Part shown: positions 61,513 through 64,000 of the stretch, one piece after another
Layout: each line of letters begins with the position of its first letter
Position numbering within the stretch: the stretch's first letter is position 1
Assembly: GCF_009811755.1 (NCBI RefSeq)
Contig: NZ_BLIV01000002.1
Location: 489,001-553,000, forward strand
Source: Roseobacter cerasinus
Lineage (GTDB): Bacteria > Pseudomonadota > Alphaproteobacteria > Rhodobacterales > Rhodobacteraceae
Direction: 5' to 3'
DNA: 64,000 nt
Notes under the pieces: model-generated
Databases searched by the model: none
Told to the model about the DNA's origin: nothing
The model's input: the letters and a program-made list of their open reading frames with translations, nothing else
Position numbers and translations under genes: made by a program

Positions 61513-62844
61513 ATGCGAAAGAATGCGTTTTGGGCGGTTGCTTTTGCGACCGGACTTTTGGGAACAGGCGTTGGTGCAGTGGGGGCGACGTCGTCCTTGA
61601 GGCCGGTCTTGCGGCCAGCGGAGCCTGTGGTTGAGAGGATCTCCGTCGTGGCATCAGCCTTGCGCCCCAAGTTGCGACCGGAGGTGCTGTCGACGACACC
61701 CACGCCTGTGACACAGGTGGCGTCGCATGCGGGGTTCAACCGTTGGATCGACGGCTTTCAGCGCCGTGCACAGGCGCAGGGCATCCGGGCGTCGACCTTG
61801 CGGGCGGCGTTCAGCGGGGTGCGCTATGATGCGGATGTGATCCGCCGCGACCGCAATCAGTCGGAGTTCACCAAGACGATCTGGGAGTATCTCGACAGCG
61901 CGGCCTCTGACACGCGAATTCGCAATGGCAAGGCGGCGCTGCGCAAGCACAATCGCACGCTTGATGCCATCGAGGCGCGCTATGGCGTCGAGAAAGAAGT
62001 AGTTGTCGCCGTCTGGGGGCTGGAAAGCGCCTATGGGGAGTATCGCGGCTCCAACGATATTGTTCAGTCGCTGGCGACGCTCGCCTATGACGGGCGGCGT
62101 GGGGCATTCTTTGAAGAGCAGCTGATTGCGGCGCTGAGAATTCTGCAGAACGGTGACACCAGCCCGCGCAACATGACTGGCAGTTGGGCGGGCGCCATGG
62201 GGCACACGCAATTTATCCCAACGTCGTATCTGGCCTATGCGGTGGATTTCACTGGAGACGGTAGGCGAGATATTTGGGCGGATGATCCGTCAGATGCGTT
62301 GGCGTCGACGGCAGCTTATTTGAAGCGATTTGGCTGGGTGAAGGGCCAGCCCTGGGGCGTTGAGGTGCAGTTGCCGCGCGGGTTCGACTATGCGCAGGCC
62401 AGCCGCAAGGTGACCCGTAGCCCGGCGCAATGGGCGCAGATGGGGGTTGTGGATATGCGCGGGCGTGCGGTGCCGAACCATGGCAATGCGTCGATCCTGC
62501 TGCCTGCCGGCGGGCAGGGCGCGGCATTCATGATCTTCAAGAACTTCGCTGTAATTGAGCGCTATAACACGGCAGACGCCTATGTGATTGGCGTGGGCCA
62601 TCTGAGTGATCGGATCAAGGGCGGCCCTGCAATCAAGGCGAGCTGGCCGCGCGGCGACCGGGCGCTGACATTTGCGGAGCGCAAGGAGATGCAGCAGCGT
62701 CTGACGCGGGCGGGGTTCAGCACGCAAGGGGTCGATGGGCGGATTGGGCCCAAGACCATTGCGGCGGTGCGCGCTTATCAGCGCAGCCAGGGGCTGGCGC
62801 CGGATGGCTATGCCTCGCTGAGTTTGCTCAAGCGGTTGCGTTAG
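61513..62844 (+). CDS. Lytic murein transglycosylase (MltB type)
   Basis: 443 residues. Signal peptide MRKNAFWAVAFATGLLGTGV; SLT_2 domain at about 75-340 with catalytic Glu171 (WGLESAYGEY) and GAMGHTQFIPTSY; a C-terminal peptidoglycan-binding domain (about 375-443, QGVDGRIGPKTIAAVRAYQ). Cleaves murein glycan strands with 1,6-anhydro product. A Pro/Arg-rich segment with repeated LRP (about 29-56) follows the signal. Weak -35/-10 candidates lie about 40-70 bases upstream. Confidence 0.92.
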   Translation: MRKNAFWAVAFATGLLGTGVGAVGATSSLRPVLRPAEPVVERISVVASALRPKLRPEVLSTTPTPVTQVASHAGFNRWIDGFQRRAQAQGIRASTLRAAFSGVRYDADVIRRDRNQSEFTKTIWEYLDSAASDTRIRNGKAALRKHNRTLDAIEARYGVEKEVVVAVWGLESAYGEYRGSNDIVQSLATLAYDGRRGAFFEEQLIAALRILQNGDTSPRNMTGSWAGAMGHTQFIPTSYLAYAVDFTGDGRRDIWADDPSDALASTAAYLKRFGWVKGQPWGVEVQLPRGFDYAQASRKVTRSPAQWAQMGVVDMRGRAVPNHGNASILLPAGGQGAAFMIFKNFAVIERYNTADAYVIGVGHLSDRIKGGPAIKASWPRGDRALTFAERKEMQQRLTRAGFSTQGVDGRIGPKTIAAVRAYQRSQGLAPDGYASLSLLKRLR

Positions 62845-62856
62845 GAGGTTTTTGTT

Positions 62857-62879
62857 GTCCGGTCTCGGAGAGACCGGAC
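62857..62879. terminator. Bidirectional hairpin between MltB-type and permease genes
   Basis: Ten-base arms GTCCGGTCTC / GAGACCGGAC around GGA, 12 bases after the transglycosylase stop and downstream of the converging permease. Followed by a GGCCTCCGGCGGG string and the dispersed repeat. Confidence 0.65.
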
Positions 62880-62891
62880 GGCCTCCGGCGG

Positions 62892-62914
62892 GCATATTTC
62901 TTGAACAATGAAGG
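62892..62914. repeat. Dispersed intergenic repeat, diverged copy
   Basis: GCATATTTCTTGAACAATGAAGG abuts the stop codon of the minus-strand permease (62915). Closest to the copy at 5376; looser match to 182 and 12962. Confidence 0.55.
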
Positions 62915-64000
62915 TCAGCCCGGTGACATGCCGCGCAGCCTTTCAGAGCGGCGGCGGAGCAGTTCGACCACGGTGAGCAGGGCGACGGAGATGATCACCA
63001 GGATCGTGGCTACGGCGAGAATCGTCGGGCTGATCTGTTCGCGCAGTCCGGTGAACATTTGCCAGGGCAGGGTTTTTTGACCAGCGGAGCCGACGAAGAG
63101 CACGACGACCACTTCGTCAAAGCTGGTGATGAAGGCGAAGAGGCCGCCTGAGATCACGCCTGGCAGGATCAGCGGCATCTGCACGCGGAAGAAGGTGGTG
63201 ACGGGGCCCGCGCCCATATTGGCGGCGGCGCGGGTGAGGGAGTTGTCGAAGCCCACGAGCGTCGCCGTGACGGTGATGATCACGAAAGGAATGCCGAGGG
63301 CGGCGTGGGCGAGCACGACGCCGGTGTAGGTGCCTTGCAGGCCAATGCGGCTGTAGAAGAAGTACATGCCTGCGGCGGAGATGATCAGCGGCACGATCAT
63401 TGGCGAGATCAGGATCGCCATGATGGCCCGGCGGAAGGGGACGTGTGCTTGGCTGAGGCCGATGGCTGCCAATGTGCCGAAAGCGACGGAGAGAAAGGTG
63501 GCGGCGGGGGCGATTTTGACCGAGTTGGCCAGCGCGCCTTGCCAGTCGGAGTTGGTGAAGAAGTCTTCGTAATGTTTGAGTGAATAGCCCGCGGGGTCAA
63601 AGCGCAGCATCTCGGGCGTGAAGGTAAAGAAGTCCTGCGCGTTGAAGCTGAGCGGCATGACCACCAGGATCGGGGTGATCAGAAAGACGAGGATCGCACC
63701 GCAAATGACGCGGAAGCTGTGGTGCCAGAGCACTTGACCCGGCGTGAGATAGAGCGGCACGTAGGCCCTGTAACGCCCCTCAAATAGCCAGAAGATAAAC
63801 CAGCCGAAGACCCAGCCGAAGACGGCACCGATCAGGGCAGCGGCGAGTCCGCCGAGGACAAGACCACCCACGGCCAGAAGGGCCGTGAGGCCCCAACGGC
63901 TGGAGCGCTCGGCCTCGATCAGCTGCGTGATGGCGAAGGCACAGCCGCTCATCAGCAGTGCACCCGCAACAATACCCAAGAGCGAGCTGCCCTGCGCCGC
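62915..64000 (-). CDS. PotC-type polyamine/solute ABC permease, N-terminus outside window
   Basis: The frame is open to the window edge, so the first residues are not seen. The last 280 residues match the PotC/YdcV permease class: FRVICGAILVFLITPILVVMPLS, then EAA loop RAAANMGAGPVTTFFRVQMP, FITSFDEVVVVLFVGS. An N-terminal stretch of about 80 residues with three extra membrane segments precedes the first permease helix, more than is usual. Likely a spermidine/putrescine-type or other small-solute importer component; partners lie outside. Confidence 0.88.
   Translation of the reverse strand, partial: AAQGSSLLGIVAGALLMSGCAFAITQLIEAERSSRWGLTALLAVGGLVLGGLAAALIGAVFGWVFGWFIFWLFEGRYRAYVPLYLTPGQVLWHHSFRVICGAILVFLITPILVVMPLSFNAQDFFTFTPEMLRFDPAGYSLKHYEDFFTNSDWQGALANSVKIAPAATFLSVAFGTLAAIGLSQAHVPFRRAIMAILISPMIVPLIISAAGMYFFYSRIGLQGTYTGVVLAHAALGIPFVIITVTATLVGFDNSLTRAAANMGAGPVTTFFRVQMPLILPGVISGGLFAFITSFDEVVVVLFVGSAGQKTLPWQMFTGLREQISPTILAVATILVIISVALLTVVELLRRRSERLRGMSPG

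Noticed and set aside
1-64000. tRNA, rRNA, CRISPR, phage or insertion-sequence genes
   Set aside because: I looked for repeats with spacers, transposase or integrase motifs and tRNA-like cloverleafs in the gaps and saw none; a tRNAscan or Rfam run would be needed to be certain.

Overview
This 64 kb window is high-GC, densely coded DNA that looks like the chromosome of a marine alphaproteobacterium of the Rhodobacterales (Roseobacter group). The evidence is the gene content: a PhyR-NepR-EcfG stress locus, many peptide ABC transporters, an intact dap cluster, and small proteins typical of the group such as the 69-residue one ending FDNMPV. A short intergenic repeat that I recall from this order is also present. 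I see no phage, insertion sequence, CRISPR array, rRNA or tRNA.

Layout. 0-8.7 kb, mostly minus strand: the start of a P1-family peptidase, a cupin, a short-chain dehydrogenase, a GNAT enzyme and a peptide ABC transporter. A plus-strand histone-deacetylase-like gene and a 69-residue protein separate the transporter from its probable binding protein. 8.8-14.2 kb: panB-panC, a NUDIX hydrolase, a DUF3775 protein, an M20 deacylase and a class V aminotransferase.

14.3-21.9 kb is a general stress response island. It holds a YfdC-type channel, a PLDc_N peptide with a YihY protein, Dps, a TetR/membrane-protein pair, then phyR divergent from nepR-ecfG-sensor kinase, and a 36-residue membrane peptide. 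Six sites match the EcfG promoter GGAAC-N16/17-(C/T)GTT. They lie in front of the YfdC gene, PLDc_N-yihY, dps, phyR, nepR-ecfG and the small peptide. Two of them form one 32-bp palindrome between phyR and nepR.

21.9-40.5 kb has a polyamine and amino acid theme: an XRE-cupin (PuuR-like) regulator, a class III (GABA-type) aminotransferase and a membrane-bound glutamate-synthase-domain protein. These are followed by a same-strand run of nitrilase-family hydrolase, 917-residue Orn/Lys/Arg decarboxylase, ATP-grasp ligase and C45-family acyltransferase/peptidase. This run leads into a peptide ABC transporter with two tandem binding proteins. I regard it as the best candidate for an undescribed pathway.

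40.5-49.5 kb: an AHL-lactonase-like hydrolase, a pqi lipid-transport operon with PqiA split in two, and gluconate/idonate catabolism (gnd, SMP-30 lactonase, idnD, divergent idnO) around a GTTACCGGTAAC operator. 49.7-52.8 kb: a two-gene type I secretion system. 52.8-64 kb: a LOG-family protein, dapD, two unknown genes, dapE, GNAT, RNase R, a GST divergent from a WYL regulator, a lytic transglycosylase and a PotC-type permease running off the right edge.
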